64,000 bases of DNA. Source: Stagonosporopsis chrysanthemi. Taxonomy: Eukaryota; Ascomycota; Dothideomycetes; Pleosporales; Didymellaceae. The stretch lies in the NCBI GenBank assembly GCA_022560025.1, contig JAFISE010000001.1, positions 1 to 64,000 of the forward strand. Direction: 5' to 3'. A program made the translations under genes and the position numbers. Positions 44,301-54,191 of this stretch are shown piece by piece; position 1 is the first letter of the stretch; each line of letters opens with the position of its first letter. Under the pieces are notes generated by a model. That model was not told the origin of the DNA and ran no database searches. It saw nothing but the letters and a program-made list of their open reading frames with translations.

Positions 44301-46131
44301 CGTAGTAAGCTTGCCTTGTGTGTACGAGGAGGTCGGCGGCAAACCTTGAACAGTCGTCTTGGGTGACGGCTTTCCCGTGATCCCAGTCCCGGTTGATGAA
44401 GCTGTCAGCGATGGCGCTGAGCCTGTCACGAATGGGGCGCTGGGATTCTTCCCATTCACGGTCCATGGCCTCTTTCGCTTCCTTTGAGTTTGCATCCTGG
44501 TGGCGGCGGTCTGTGTGCTTTGCTGGATGCAAGGCGGCACGCGACACGTGGTCGGCTTCGGCTTGTTGGGCAGCAGGCAAGTTTGCAATTAGGCGAGGCT
44601 TCAGGACGCTCCAGGCGTAGTCGTTCATTGGCTGGGAGATCTGGATAGCGGCCTTGAAAGCATCCATGTGGCGCAATATGCTTGGAGCGATGGGTGGATC
44701 CATCTGCTGGCAGCGGCGCTCTATGTCTGTTTTCCGCGTGGCCTTGGCCTCGTTGGCATCGTGGAGGTTCCTCTGCTGGTTTGGCTGGGCGCTGCCCGGG
44801 TGCACAGGTTGGGGAGTAAAGACATTTGGGGGGATAGTGGGAGGCCTTTGCTGTGTGTAGTGGGGGGTTGGCGCTGCGTTTGTTAGGTTGGGCATTGGAG
44901 GGGTGTTTGTGAAACGTCTGGCACGGACGCCATGGGTGGCGGCGGGCGTGGAAGTATATGAACAAAACTTACTCGCTGGGACGGGTGCATGAATGACGGG
45001 GGAAGTAGTTTGGCGCTTTGGGGATTTGGTGGAAGGCCTGGGTGGCGCGGCGGCAGGCGAGAGGGTGACCGAGGGCGCACGCTTTGCGTCCTTGTACTTG
45101 GCAGACCAGCGCTCCCAAGCCTCGGCTGCCTTCATGCGCTGCATGCCTCTGGCGTCGAGGCCCTTGGACCACTCCTCGGCGGCAGCAGAGCCACGAGCGA
45201 GTGCGTCGTTCAGCTCCTGGGTCATGTCCTCGACGTGCTTTTTGTAAAAGTACTTGGCAATCTCGACGGTGGCGGGCGTCGAAGTCGTCTGCAGCGCATA
45301 CGCGGGGATGTAGTTCTGGTCGCTAGTGATGAGGGCGAACGGCAGCGCTGGCCGGAGGGCCGAGGCGGCGGAGAAGAGGAGGCTAGCATCCTGGGGAAAC
45401 GTCAGCAGCTGAGAAGGGGGGGGGCAGCGGCAACTCACTGTCTGGCATCGCTGCATCAGACAAGGACCGCACGCTCGGATGGCAAAGGGCCAGATGGTGC
45501 GCACTCGGGAGTCGCCAGGGCCCTGCTGCCAGATCTTGAGGGGTTCAGCAAAGGCAGAGGCAGAGGCAGAGGCAGAGACAGAGGCAGAGACAGAGGCAGA
45601 GGCAGAGGTGTCGGGCTTGCTACAGAATTGGCACGTCTTGGGCCAGAGGAGCTGCCACATGTTCAGCTCGCTGAGGCCCGGAAGAGGCTTGGGGGCACTG
45701 GAGTTGTATGCATTGCGGGCAGAGGCCCACAGAGCTTCAGAGGCAAGGAGAGGCAGACGACCATGGGCTGGTGCGGAGTCGGACAGAGAGACGTTGGACA
45801 CGTCTGTGAGATAGGAATGAAAGACGCGGTTGACCTGGATCAAGCGACCCAGGTCGGCAAGAGGACAGAAGGAAAAGATGTGCTGCCACACGGCCGGCGG
45901 CAGCCCGGCGCAGGGTCTCGGGTGCGGCGAGACGGAGGGGCGGGGGCCGTGTGGGTGCAGTCTGCGCTTCTTCGCAGCGACTGAAGAAGCGGCGGCTGCC
46001 TTGCGCTTTGGGGGGGCATCGGGGGGAGCACCGGGGGGAGCACCGGGGGGAGCACCGGGGGGAGCATGGGGCGCTGCGTCAGACTCGTAGAAGTCGACCG
46101 ACGAGGCGACGCTCGACTCGCGCGCAGACAT
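41356..46131 (-). CDS. Very large F-box-like protein with zinc-finger-like and disordered regions
   Basis: The whole span is open (1,592 codons), but two stop-free introns are likely. The first is 45438-45391 (48 nt, GTGAGT...CAG), whose removal joins CLMQRCQT to DASLLFSAAS as expected for the F-box-type N-terminal region. The second is 44972-44874 (99 nt, GTAAGT, CTAAC branch, CAG). That gives about 1,542 residues. The N-terminus has low-complexity PPGA repeats and a nuclear-type Lys/Arg patch. An F-box-like block follows (LPPAVWQHIFSFCPLADLGRLIQVNRVFHSYL), suggesting a substrate receptor of an SCF ubiquitin ligase, then a Cys-pair region with a (SA)n tract. The middle has CHGNDCDQ...HFAAKH and CKAC...HH C2H2-like clusters. 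The last third is Arg/Tyr/Pro-rich and disordered. The combination is not one I can name. Confidence 0.75.
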   Translation of the reverse strand: MSARESSVASSVDFYESDAAPHAPPGAPPGAPPGAPPDAPPKRKAAAASSVAAKKRRLHPHGPRPSVSPHPRPCAGLPPAVWQHIFSFCPLADLGRLIQVNRVFHSYLTDVSNVSLSDSAPAHGRLPLLASEALWASARNAYNSSAPKPLPGLSELNMWQLLWPKTCQFCSKPDTSASASVSASVSASASASAFAEPLKIWQQGPGDSRVRTIWPFAIRACGPCLMQRCQTVSCRCPPPSQLLTFPQDASLLFSAASALRPALPFALITSDQNYIPAYALQTTSTPATVEIAKYFYKKHVEDMTQELNDALARGSAAAEEWSKGLDARGMQRMKAAEAWERWSAKYKDAKRAPSVTLSPAAAPPRPSTKSPKRQTTSPVIHAPVPASKFCSYTSTPAATHGVRARRFTNTPPMPNLTNAAPTPHYTQQRPPTIPPNVFTPQPVHPGSAQPNQQRNLHDANEAKATRKTDIERRCQQMDPPIAPSILRHMDAFKAAIQISQPMNDYAWSVLKPRLIANLPAAQQAEADHVSRAALHPAKHTDRRHQDANSKEAKEAMDREWEESQRPIRDRLSAIADSFINRDWDHGKAVTQDDCSRFAADLLVHTRQAYYEAVQPSQEHRPPDHRLPLVLENMKWVYDNKVKPLTELHRRELFFCHGNDCDQATRPFGFEGVIQHFAAKHTTAFSSGNIVVAWREAEWPEEPPFHPDPNSVKNAPQTSSNATAYGAYYAGFSRAGTSTPLLPTHMPQASPGPYQYAGYNGPFAPPQAPYDYSQMYGNPAEGQPYPPMGPPGYGPHPGNPSYMPSPAMINTGVAPPPVMPPPPHGIADPVPNGNGDSGHSTASFDKEVSTMIGLAQDVWKQTSGIKDMPNSLRIYVLLHRVISRFHIEFNYEPNLNHFIGALSNHEISKALKNAPGLSCKACQLQSTHHLTGAYYQKPEERRTYTVLTLFQHFRAQHLGGAHSGIGYGQAPTSMDWKENMIELPSERIISGLIHAPGMDDEKLLVIATTFPSLFPHPLPTIGKIDEDEITSPASSAPMKDALRASGTPGAARDRSGTNLRASRTHSPRPSKAADDEYNLERPSTATDRANQAPSLGAKKRSYRDSPPPEQRAERYYGEPRYYVSDSARPGRCKLIKEQIDDGYARPREYVEYAPSPIMYHAAPVYDEYSGRRTGFREAERFYGPPTEDVMYARVHEGGHNRQYSSHVRQVRYAEDDSHADFQYPAEPRSQQASGPRGQSAADRFLDEFVPEQPPTSDEQPPPPRPDSKPESALEGDNGSRYSPPLTNPPPPSEPEVQHRPLAPPQQAPSTVSNQSGYDLPPSNGQRRHTPDLAGPQRRPGPQRRRDRPQEQRMPSRYYRYMSVAARDEPFGRAPSITRSQRSRYEEQRRRIDEAETPQPTTERDRPYEPSYSRDPSIDHASPADPFHAASSRPGPREYVSVQDRAHHFSPPRYHHHLPYDDRRGAPPPLYYPEPEYEYVRVRSDYHPHRAAARPSYAPDYPRQPGPVRYDPYHDPYVYERPPPRHNSRPEEYVYYDERERDRERDGGRMVHRRPLVRETEPDETLLELGTGAAAAAAGVKVEVATPAPGVLE
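45550..45608. repeat. 6-nt coding minisatellite (GGCAGA)n
   Basis: About ten tandem units of GGCAGA/GACAGA encode the Ser-Ala/Ser-Val tract of the F-box-like protein on the minus strand. The length should vary between strains. Confidence 0.9.
46021..46067. repeat. 12-nt coding minisatellite (PPGA repeat)
   Basis: Four tandem GGGGGGAGCACC units encode Pro-Pro-Gly-Ala repeats near the N-terminus of the F-box-like protein. The units are almost identical, which suggests recent expansion. Confidence 0.9.
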
Positions 46132-47022
46132 GGCGGCGGTGCCGTGGGCAGGCGACGCTCACAGGAGCTCCACCGACGAAGCGCGGCGGGCGGTACACAT
46201 GTAGGAGTGTTGCGGGCGCCGGGGCCGGGGACGGGCAGGGCTCTTCGGCGGGCGCGGCGAGCGCGGCGGGCGCAGGCGGGCGGGCGTGACAGCGACGGCC
46301 GTGGGGGACGGGGACTGCGGGCGCTGGGCGAGTCGAGCCGGCGGCAGCTGGACGGGCGCTGGGCGATGGAGGACGGACGACGGTCGACAGCGACAGCGAC
46401 AGCGACAAGACAGGCGACAAGACGGGCGGCCAGGCGGACGACGTCCACGAGCGCAAGTCGTTCGAGGGCCGCCAGCCTATCAGCCCGCCAGCCTACCAGC
46501 CCGCCAGCCTACCAGCCCGCCAGCCTATCAGCCTATCAGCCTATCAGCCTATCAGCCCGTGAGGCCGAGCTGCAGCCAGCCAGCACAGGAGGAGCTTGGG
46601 GCCCGACAGCACCAGCCACCCGCCACCAGCACCGCCACTAGCACCGCCACCAGTACCAGTCATCAGCCACCGCGGCCGCCGGATGACGACTGGCTTGGCG
46701 CGGAGCTGTGGCTGGTGCCTGTGCCTGTGCCTGCCTGTGCCTGTGCCTGTGCCCGTCGCCCGTCGCCCGTCGCCCAACGTGCACGCAACGCTCCCTATAC
46801 GCATACGCCGCCCCGTACGAGCTGTCCGCACAGAGCTCGCCGCACAGAGCTCGCCGCACTGCCGCACCGCCGCACCCCCCGAGAGCGCACGCCTGCCTGC
46901 CGCCTGCCTGCCGCCTGCCTGCCTGCCTCCGCCCCCCTCCCACCACCCCCTTCACCTTCTCACCCCTCACCCCTCACCCCTCACCCCCCACCCCCCACCG
47001 CACAGCGCCGCCCGTCCCCGCC
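46132..47022. promoter_or_regulatory. Divergent promoter between the F-box-like gene and ABP1
   Basis: An 891-nt GC-rich interval between two divergent start codons. It contains tandem CAGCCTATCAGCC/CAGCCYRCCAGCC units (about 46475-46558), CCTGTGCCTGTGCC repeats (46718-46755), GCCTGCCTGC runs (46890-46925) and a C-rich, CACCCC-repeated tract (46945-47000) just before the ABP1 start. No specific factor site is claimed. Confidence 0.5.
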
Positions 47023-49785
47023 ATGGCCTCGCTCAACACGTCCGCCAACGGGCCCAACATCACCCGCAGCTACCAGAACGTCGTCAACACCCCGCCGCCG
47101 TCCGGCGCCCAGGCACAGTCGCCCACATACGCCCAGTGGGCCGTCTTCGCCGTCGCTGCCCCGCTCGTCAGCGCCTTCCAGCAGGACGGCGGGAAGGAGA
47201 GCGTCCTGAAGGTCCAGAGCACCGGAGGTACGTCGACACCCCGCCGCCGACACACCGCACACGCACGTACGAGCATAGCTGACAACGCCAGAGGGCGAAC
47301 TGCTCGACCTGATCGACGAATTCTCAGACGGCCGCATCCAGTTCGCCTTTGTCAAGGTCAAGGACCCCAACTCGTCGCTGCCGAAAAACGTCCTGATTGC
47401 CTGGGTACGTCCAGCCATGGCTCGCTCCGCAGCCCCCCGCTAACCACAACCCAGTGCGGCGAGGGCGTCCCGGAGAGGACAAAGGGCTACTTTGGCAGCC
47501 ATCTCGGCGTCGTCTCCAAGCTGCTTCACGTCGGTTCACCCACCACCCCCACCTCCCCCCACGTCCTAACACATGACACAGGGCTACCACGTCCAGGTCA
47601 CCGCCCGCTCCGACGCAGACCTCACCCCGGAGAGGATCATCCAGAAGGTCTCTGATGCATCCGGCGCCAAGTACACCGGCGCCGCAGACATGCCCGCGTC
47701 CAGCGGTCCCCCTCCCATCGCGGCCAAGAAGCCCGTCTTCACACCCACAAACGTCGGCGGCGGAGGCTCCGCATTCAACCCGCTCGGACGCTCGAGAGCG
47801 CCTGCCCCCAGAGGAGACGAGGATGCCGATGGCTGGGGCGCCGACGCCCCAGAGGTCACCAGGTCGCAGCTGGAGAAGGTTGGCTCCGCATACAAGCCGA
47901 CAAAGGTCAACATGGCCGAGCTCTCCCGCGGAAGAGACGACACCACCCGCACCTCGCAATCGCAGAACGACCGTCCAGACGTGGTCCGGGGCGCATACCA
48001 GCCAATTGGCAAGGTCGACATCGCAGCCATCCGGGCGCAGGCCAAGGAGCAAAAGGACGACAGACCCACCGTAGTCAAGGGCGCATACGAGCCAATTGGA
48101 AAGGTCGACATTGCCGCCATCCGCGCAAAGGCTGCTGGCGCCCCATCGTCTTCTGGCCTCTCCCCCGCAGCAACCGGCGCATCCAACAACAACAACAACA
48201 ACGACGACGACGATGAGGAGGAGCGACCCAAGTCCCTGGCAGAGCGCTCCGCAGCTTTTGCCAACCAGCCCGAGCGTCTCACCAGCCTGCCCAAGCCCAA
48301 GGTCGCCAACAAGTTTGCAGGCGCGAGCGCCTTCACAGGCACAAAGGCCCCGGCCCCAGGCGGTTTCACCGCGCCAAAGCCCGCCGTATCTGCCCCAGTC
48401 GGGACTGCGAGCAAGACCTTTGCAGACGAGGGAGGCAAAACCCCGGCCCAAATCTGGGCCGAGAAGAAGGCCGCTCGTGGCGAGTCTGTCAACGCACCCG
48501 CCGCATCCCCCGTCCAGCCCCAGCAGAGCGGAGGAGGCGGCTGGAAGAGCGGTTACACCGGCAAGTCCTGGGCCGCTGTCCAGACTACCCGAACAGGCCA
48601 GTCAGCCAGCGGTCTCAGCGAACAGCGCACTGGGGATGCACCGCAAGAGCAAGAAGAGCCCGCTTCACCGCCTGCCGGTGGTGTTGGCTCGCTCAAGGAC
48701 CGCTTTGCTGGCGCGGCACCCATCGGACTCCCAGGGTCGCGACCGGTCCCTGAGCCCCGCGCCCCGAGCCCGCCAGTCTTGGACAACTCGAGCAAGCCCA
48801 ACGCTGGTGCTCGCGGTGTGCCCATGCCTGGTCTGCCCAGCCGTCCCAAGGAACCCGAGTCTGACGACGAGTACGTGCCCCCAACGCAGACGCAACGCCT
48901 CCCTTCGCCGCCACGCCAGCCACGCAGCCCCTCGCCTGACCGACGAAGCCCCTCGCCCGAGCCATCAGGCTCTCCCGTGCGCATCGCCATGCCTGTAGCT
49001 CGCGGAAGGGAGCCCGAGCTCTCCCCGGCCGACGAGCAGCCTCCTGCCATGCCCACCCGCTCGCTTGCACAGGCTGCCTCGCACGCGCGGGACCTCTCCC
49101 CTGAGCCGCAGGTCGAGGCCAAGGACCCTGCCCGCAGTGCCGGTGTTGCCGTTGCAGCTGGCACTTTCGGCGCTGCTGCAGTGGCCGGTGCCGCCGCAGG
49201 TGCTGCCATCGGTGCCTCTGGCCGGGATGATGATGACACTGGCGCTGGCGCTGGCGCTGGTTCTGGCAAGCGCGCCGTCATCGTATACGACTACGAGAAG
49301 GCTGAAGACAACGAGGTCGAGCTCCGTGAGGGTGACCACGTCACCGACATCGACATGGTCGACGACGACTGGTGGATGGGCACCAACTCGCAGGGCGAGC
49401 GCGGTCTCTTCCCGGCCAACTACGTCGAGCTCGTCGAGGGCGATGGCGATGACGACGCCGCCGTCGCCGCCGCCGCCGCCGCCGCCGCTCCTCCTCTGCC
49501 CTCGCACCCCTCTGCCCCCCAGGAAGTCGAGTCCCCACCCGCCCCACAGGCCGCCAGCAGCGCCGGTCCCACCGCCACCGCCATCTACGAATACGAGGCG
49601 GCCGAAGACAACGAGCTCAGCTTCCCCGAGGGCGCCACCATCACAGGCGTCGTAAGTTGCCCTCCCAATCTGATGCAATCGAGTACTGACCCGCCTAGGA
49701 ATTCCCCGACGAGGACTGGTGGCTCGGCAACTACAACGGCGCCTCCGGTCTCTTCCCCGCCAACTACGTCCAGATTGACGAGTAA
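47023..49785 (+). CDS. ABP1: Actin-binding protein Abp1 (ADF-H plus two SH3 domains)
   Basis: Exons 47023-47227, 47292-47404, 47455-47529, 47582-49651 and 49699-49785 give 849 residues. The three small 5' exons encode an ADF/cofilin-homology domain (about 1-140; blocks WAVFAVAAP, FVKVKDPNSSLPKNVLIAW, GYHVQVTARSD) that binds F-actin. A linker carries two near-identical repeats of the form GAYxPIGKVDIAAIRA and many Pro-rich segments. Two SH3 domains end the protein, at about 694-752 (VIVYDYEKAEDNEVEL, WWMG, GLFPANYVELVE) and 793-849 (AIYEYEAAEDNELSF, WWLG, GLFPANYVQIDE), separated by an alanine run. In yeast Abp1 marks cortical actin patches, activates Arp2/3 and recruits kinases through SH3. 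Two SH3 domains rather than the one in budding yeast is usual in filamentous ascomycetes as far as I recall. Confidence 0.92.
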
Positions 49786-51124
49786 AGGGTGGAACCCGAG
49801 CGCTTACAAAATCCGTACGCATTGTGGTAGTTGGTCCCTGGGCGTAGATGTAGTACAGTGCAGGTGCAATAACAAAAGTCGTCCCTCTTCTTCTTTGCAT
49901 CAGACTTGGTGTTTGACCGTGACCCTGACGTGAACCCAACCCAAGTTTGATATACTCCAAAGCATCCCCTCTTCAACATCAATGTCTACCCGACCAAAAC
50001 CTACCTCTCGATCTACCCGTTCTCCCATTGCTGACGTGCATGCATGCATGCATGCACTCTCCCCAGACTGGTCACTACAGTCAGTCCAACTTCAATCCAA
50101 TGCATACTACAACCACACCCCGCTACTCCTCCATCCCAGAACGGAGAACCAAGAACCATGAACCATGAACCAAGCATAAAGCACCCACACCTCACTGCCT
50201 CCCACAGACAATCAAAGCCCCCCCCCCCCCCTCCGCCCCCCAATCTCCCTCTCTCTCCCTCTCCCTCCTTTCTCACCTCACACCCTCCAAAAAAACAAAA
50301 GAGAAAAAAATGGATCAAAACTTGACAAAACTCCTCGCTCAACCCACACCCACACCCACCTACCTCCAACATTGCACATTACACACACTCACACGCGGTA
50401 GATACCACATAGACATGGACACAGACACACGAGCGGACGACATCTAGCGCGGAAAGATGCGGAAAAGGGTCCCACCCCACCCCCTTGGGACGGCGAGACC
50501 GAGACCGAGACCGAGACCAGTGTCGGGCGCATCACTGCAGCCCTACTGTTATTCCTGTATACGTACATACTGCAGCGGCGGAGGGTTTCAGGAAAAAGGG
50601 GACTTGGGGGGGGGGCTAGGCGAGTACACACATGCACGGACGAAAAGGAGGGTTGGGGAGATTAATTGAGGCAAAAAATCAGTGTACAGTACATTTGGTA
50701 CGGTGACTGTTGCCCGACGGCGCAGGAACTGTGCGCCGCCGGGGAGGCTAGCGTGCAAATAGACGGCGACTACTGTTCTGCCTTTCTCTAGCTCCTCGCT
50801 GTGAGTTGTCACGCCCATGGTGTGCATAGAAACACACGTCTTGTCTGTGAGCGACGGCATACAGTGTCGCTTATGGGTGCGCGATGACGACACGAGGCTG
50901 CACTGCAGGTGGGCGACTTTCGAGAACCGTGATGTGGTGAAGTGAGTGACCGATATGTTGAACATGTGATGGGGTATCTATATGGAGACGGCCATCGCCG
51001 CCGCGAGACAAGATGCTGACGCTAAACGCTAGACAAATACAAAGATGGCGGACTATGCTGGCTGCTGGCTGCCGCAAGCTGTTATGCAGGTAGTGTTAGT
51101 CACAGTTCAACCACCAGGGGAACC
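49786..51124. other. Intergenic stretch with simple repeats
   Basis: It lies between the convergent 3' ends of ABP1 and the next minus-strand gene. It contains a palindromic TGCA repeat (GCATGCATGCATGCATGC, 50038-50055), a C run (50218-50231), CT-rich tracts (50240-50280), ACCCACACCCAC repeats near 50345 and (GAGACC)n at about 50489-50519. No coding feature was found. Confidence 0.6.
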
Positions 51125-52798
51125 TTATGACCGCAATGCGCCCTTCACCAGCGATGACAAACGATTTCTGCTTTTGGGCTTACCTAGACTGTCCTCCGTC
51201 GAGTTCCACGGCAGCGCATCGCTCTTCCGCATTTGCCCACCCAGACCAAGCCGGTCGCGGGAAGACTGATGCCAGTGCTCCGACAATTCAGATGGCGCAA
51301 CCGACGAGGGCGTGAATGAGACCGCAATCGAGTGCGCATCACTTTCGTCTCGAATCGTCTCCAGAGACTCAGTACTGGCGATGGAGTTCTCGTACAAAGT
51401 CGGGAGGCCAGAGGTCATGGCTCTTGACCGAAGTGATGATGGCGCCACAGGTGGGGGCGGTGCTGGCTGGAAGAAATTGAGTGGTTTTGGGGCGGTGGGT
51501 GGCATTGGGCGACTGAAGTTCAGCACCGGCCGAGAGGGAGAATAATGAGGGATAGCCGGGGTGCTGTCGTAGGCACTTGAGGGAGTGTAATGTGCCGGTG
51601 TTTCTTTCGGAGCGTTCGGCGCGATGTAGGGAGCAGGAGGGGATGCCATGGGAGAATCCGTCTTCTGCAGAGCGGGACTGGATGGAAGCTCGAACAAGAA
51701 GTCATGGGACTCAGGCACACCGGAATCAGCCTCAGACTCGGGAGGTGTCTGCACTGCTGGAGCGCTCCCACTCCAGAAACTTTGCTGCTGAGGTCGATCG
51801 TTCATCTTCTTGAAGATCACGTCAGCCTCGGCCCGAACAACAGTGTCCACTGAATCTGCTGAGGATGCGGGGGATGCTGATCTCAAGCTCTCAGATTCCT
51901 CGGGCAGGGCGCCTTGATTGATAGTTGAAAATGTGCTCTTTGACGAGGACCCGAATTCAGCTTTGGTTGAAGATGTCGATTGCTGTACAGGTAATGCACC
52001 GGATGCCATTGGTTCTTTGGGGGAGTAGTGGCCTAGCTCAGTGAGCGAGCTTTCGGATGGCGACATAGGCATGTAATGGCCATTGTGGTAGATGTCGGCG
52101 TTAACTCCAAACTGCAGAGATCTGACGGAGTTGGGCGGACCTCGGGACTCATTTGACATGACTGAGAACTCTGAATTGTTCCATGGCATAGCGGCGAGTT
52201 GCGAGTTCTTGGACCCGAATGATGAGCCTGACCATCGTTTGCCATCTTTGCTCGCCCTTGCAGAGGAAGCTGCTGCAGACTGCCGCTTCTTGACAGCATC
52301 CGGGACTCCATCCCATTTCGAATTGACCTTTGGAACAGTCTCTGGTAGTTTTTTGCTTGCAAAGGTGCCACTGGTCTTGATGGAAGAATTTGAAGGTGAT
52401 ACTGTGCCCTTTCCGTTGCCTTGCTTGCGCTGCTGCTCGGCAAACTGCTCAAGGGCAACCTGTGAGGGCTCCTTCAGCGACAAGAAGCTGAAGACAGAGT
52501 TGCTCTTTTTCTTCTTCTTCGTTGTTTTGGAGTCATTGGAACTCGTGTGGCTGGACGTTGTGGAAGCCAGGCTGGATGACGTTGCAGTGGTCTCGAAAGA
52601 CGGCCGGTAAGGTGAAGGAGGAACGTCTGAACTTGTCGCTGAGATCTGTCTCTGCAGTGATGGTCGAGTCGCCTCCTGCGCAGAAACCTGCGACGAAAGC
52701 GAGATTTGGTCTGGCGGCAGTGGGTTCCTATACTTGAGCTTTGGTATGCGTGGGCCAGCCAGCGGGGACTGCGCTGTCAAGTCTGTGCCAGGAGCCAT
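51125..52798 (-). CDS. Conserved disordered protein of unknown function
   Basis: An intronless frame of 557 residues from the ATG of MAPGTDL. It is Ser/Pro/Thr-rich almost throughout, with a Lys run (KTTKKKKKSNS) followed by VFSFLSLKEPSQVALEQFAEQQRKQ, a short ordered, possibly helical segment near residue 105. Further conserved-looking short motifs are KWDGVPDAVKKRQ, VVRAEADVIFKKMN and a C-terminal SSLVKGALRS helix. There is no signal peptide, membrane segment or enzyme motif. The pattern (small conserved helices in a disordered chain) suggests an adaptor or signalling scaffold, but this is inference. It is divergent from the gene at 54192. Confidence 0.75.
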   Translation of the reverse strand: MAPGTDLTAQSPLAGPRIPKLKYRNPLPPDQISLSSQVSAQEATRPSLQRQISATSSDVPPSPYRPSFETTATSSSLASTTSSHTSSNDSKTTKKKKKSNSVFSFLSLKEPSQVALEQFAEQQRKQGNGKGTVSPSNSSIKTSGTFASKKLPETVPKVNSKWDGVPDAVKKRQSAAASSARASKDGKRWSGSSFGSKNSQLAAMPWNNSEFSVMSNESRGPPNSVRSLQFGVNADIYHNGHYMPMSPSESSLTELGHYSPKEPMASGALPVQQSTSSTKAEFGSSSKSTFSTINQGALPEESESLRSASPASSADSVDTVVRAEADVIFKKMNDRPQQQSFWSGSAPAVQTPPESEADSGVPESHDFLFELPSSPALQKTDSPMASPPAPYIAPNAPKETPAHYTPSSAYDSTPAIPHYSPSRPVLNFSRPMPPTAPKPLNFFQPAPPPPVAPSSLRSRAMTSGLPTLYENSIASTESLETIRDESDAHSIAVSFTPSSVAPSELSEHWHQSSRDRLGLGGQMRKSDALPWNSTEDSLGKPKSRNRLSSLVKGALRS

Positions 52799-54191
52799 GA
52801 CTCGATGCAGCAATGGCGACGATGATCTCGGTCGCGCAGTAGGTTAGGGTTTAGCAGCGAGGATCGGTGCGTTGCAGAGGCGCAACTGATTGGCAGATAG
52901 TAGCAATGCTACAGCACATTGCGTGCAGCGTGATAAAGCGGCCAGCCGAGTGTCGCGGAGCACGACCGTGGAGGGAGCGTTTTCGCGGGCAGCAGAAGGT
53001 GCTGAAAGATGGGGAAGCTGGAGGTAAATATGATGGTCGCTTGCACCACACGTGGAAAGCGCAAATGACCGAGCAGACGGATTCAAAAAGTACAGCGACT
53101 CACACGCGAGAACGATCCACATCTACAGGCGAGCCCTCGTCCGCATCAAGCGGCGTCAGCTCTGAGCACGCGGCGACGGCCATCCGGCTGCACTCATTGG
53201 CGAGAAGCGGTGGGCGCGCTCGCAAAGGCTTGCTGTGGCTGCCTTCCCGCGGCTGGACGCCCGCTCGAGGCCAGCAAGAGCCAGCGTCTTCCATGCTCGC
53301 CCACTCGCCTGTCCGAACTGCACGAACAGTGACATGGCATTCTATGCGAAGTGCTGGACTCAGTTGACTCAAGCGTACCAGAGAGAGCGCAGGCGGCGGC
53401 CTGATCAGCCCTGAGCTGCAGCTCAATTGCCGTTTGTGTGCGTCTAGGTTCGTTCACCCGCAGTGATTTCTCATCCTCTACCAGATCTGGCGTCCATGGA
53501 CCAGATCTGTAGCCCACGTGAAGGCGTTGCTCTCGACTGCCGTCTGGCGGCTGTTTGGCCACTGTCTGGAGCTACGGCGGGTTCGCGCAAGATCGGACAG
53601 TGACACGGTCGACAGCGGCACCTCCGGACGCTGCACGCTGGAAACAACGTGTCTGCGAGGCCGCTGTTGGAGATGGTGAGTCTGATCACGTTCTGCCAGA
53701 ACAGGCAGCCGCGAAGAACACATGGCCGCAGCGCGATTGTCGAGAGACCGTAGTAACCACCACGGGCATAGTCCGCAGCCTATCGACCGCTGTGGCTTGC
53801 AGTGGCAGATGAGTGTGAAGCGCCGCGTCCCGTGCCTACTCGTCGAGGACGACGCAAAGTCGCTCCGAGCCCTCCGCGGTTCCGGCCCAAGCCACAATCG
53901 ACGCTCTTTTTCCCGCGGTCCCCACAGGCGACACTCAACGAGCGGACGGAGTGCAGGCGCTGTGACTTCCTCCCCGTAGCACCTCATCCACGCCCGCTCT
54001 CGACCATGGCAGACACAGCCGAGGCGCATATCTCGTAGCAGCGCCGTATCGTTGCCCTGCGCCTGCGCCTGCGCCTGCGCCCAGGCCCCCGCGCGCCCCA
54101 ACCTCTGCCCCTCCAGCCTCGTGGCGGCGGGCCATCGCTAATCGCCGCGCTGGACTCTTGGGCTCCGCGTCCTGAGACCTCACCCTCAGCC
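52799..54191. promoter_or_regulatory. Divergent upstream region of two disordered-protein genes
   Basis: About 1.4 kb between divergent starts. The right end, near 54055-54085, has GCGCCT repeats (CCTGCGCCTGCGCCTGCGCC). Several open frames on both strands overlap each other and look like by-products of GC-rich sequence. Part may be 5' untranslated sequence with introns. Confidence 0.45.

Noticed and set aside
44874..44972. A 55-nt version of the second F-box-gene intron ending at GCCAG
   Set aside because: That acceptor would shift the frame into an early stop. The 99-nt version ending after a CTAAC box keeps the frame and is preferred.
44989..45984. 331-codon plus-strand frame opposite the F-box-like gene
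   Set aside because: It is a mirror frame of the real coding strand (the RGRGRDRGRD tract mirrors the Ser-Ala repeat), with no independent start context or domain.
47324..49960. Minus-strand frames of 242-375 codons across ABP1
   Set aside because: They overlap a fully supported five-exon gene and show only composition-driven low complexity.
53478..54101. 207-codon minus-strand frame in the divergent promoter region
   Set aside because: Composition is irregular with no domain, and overlapping frames of similar length exist on the other strand.
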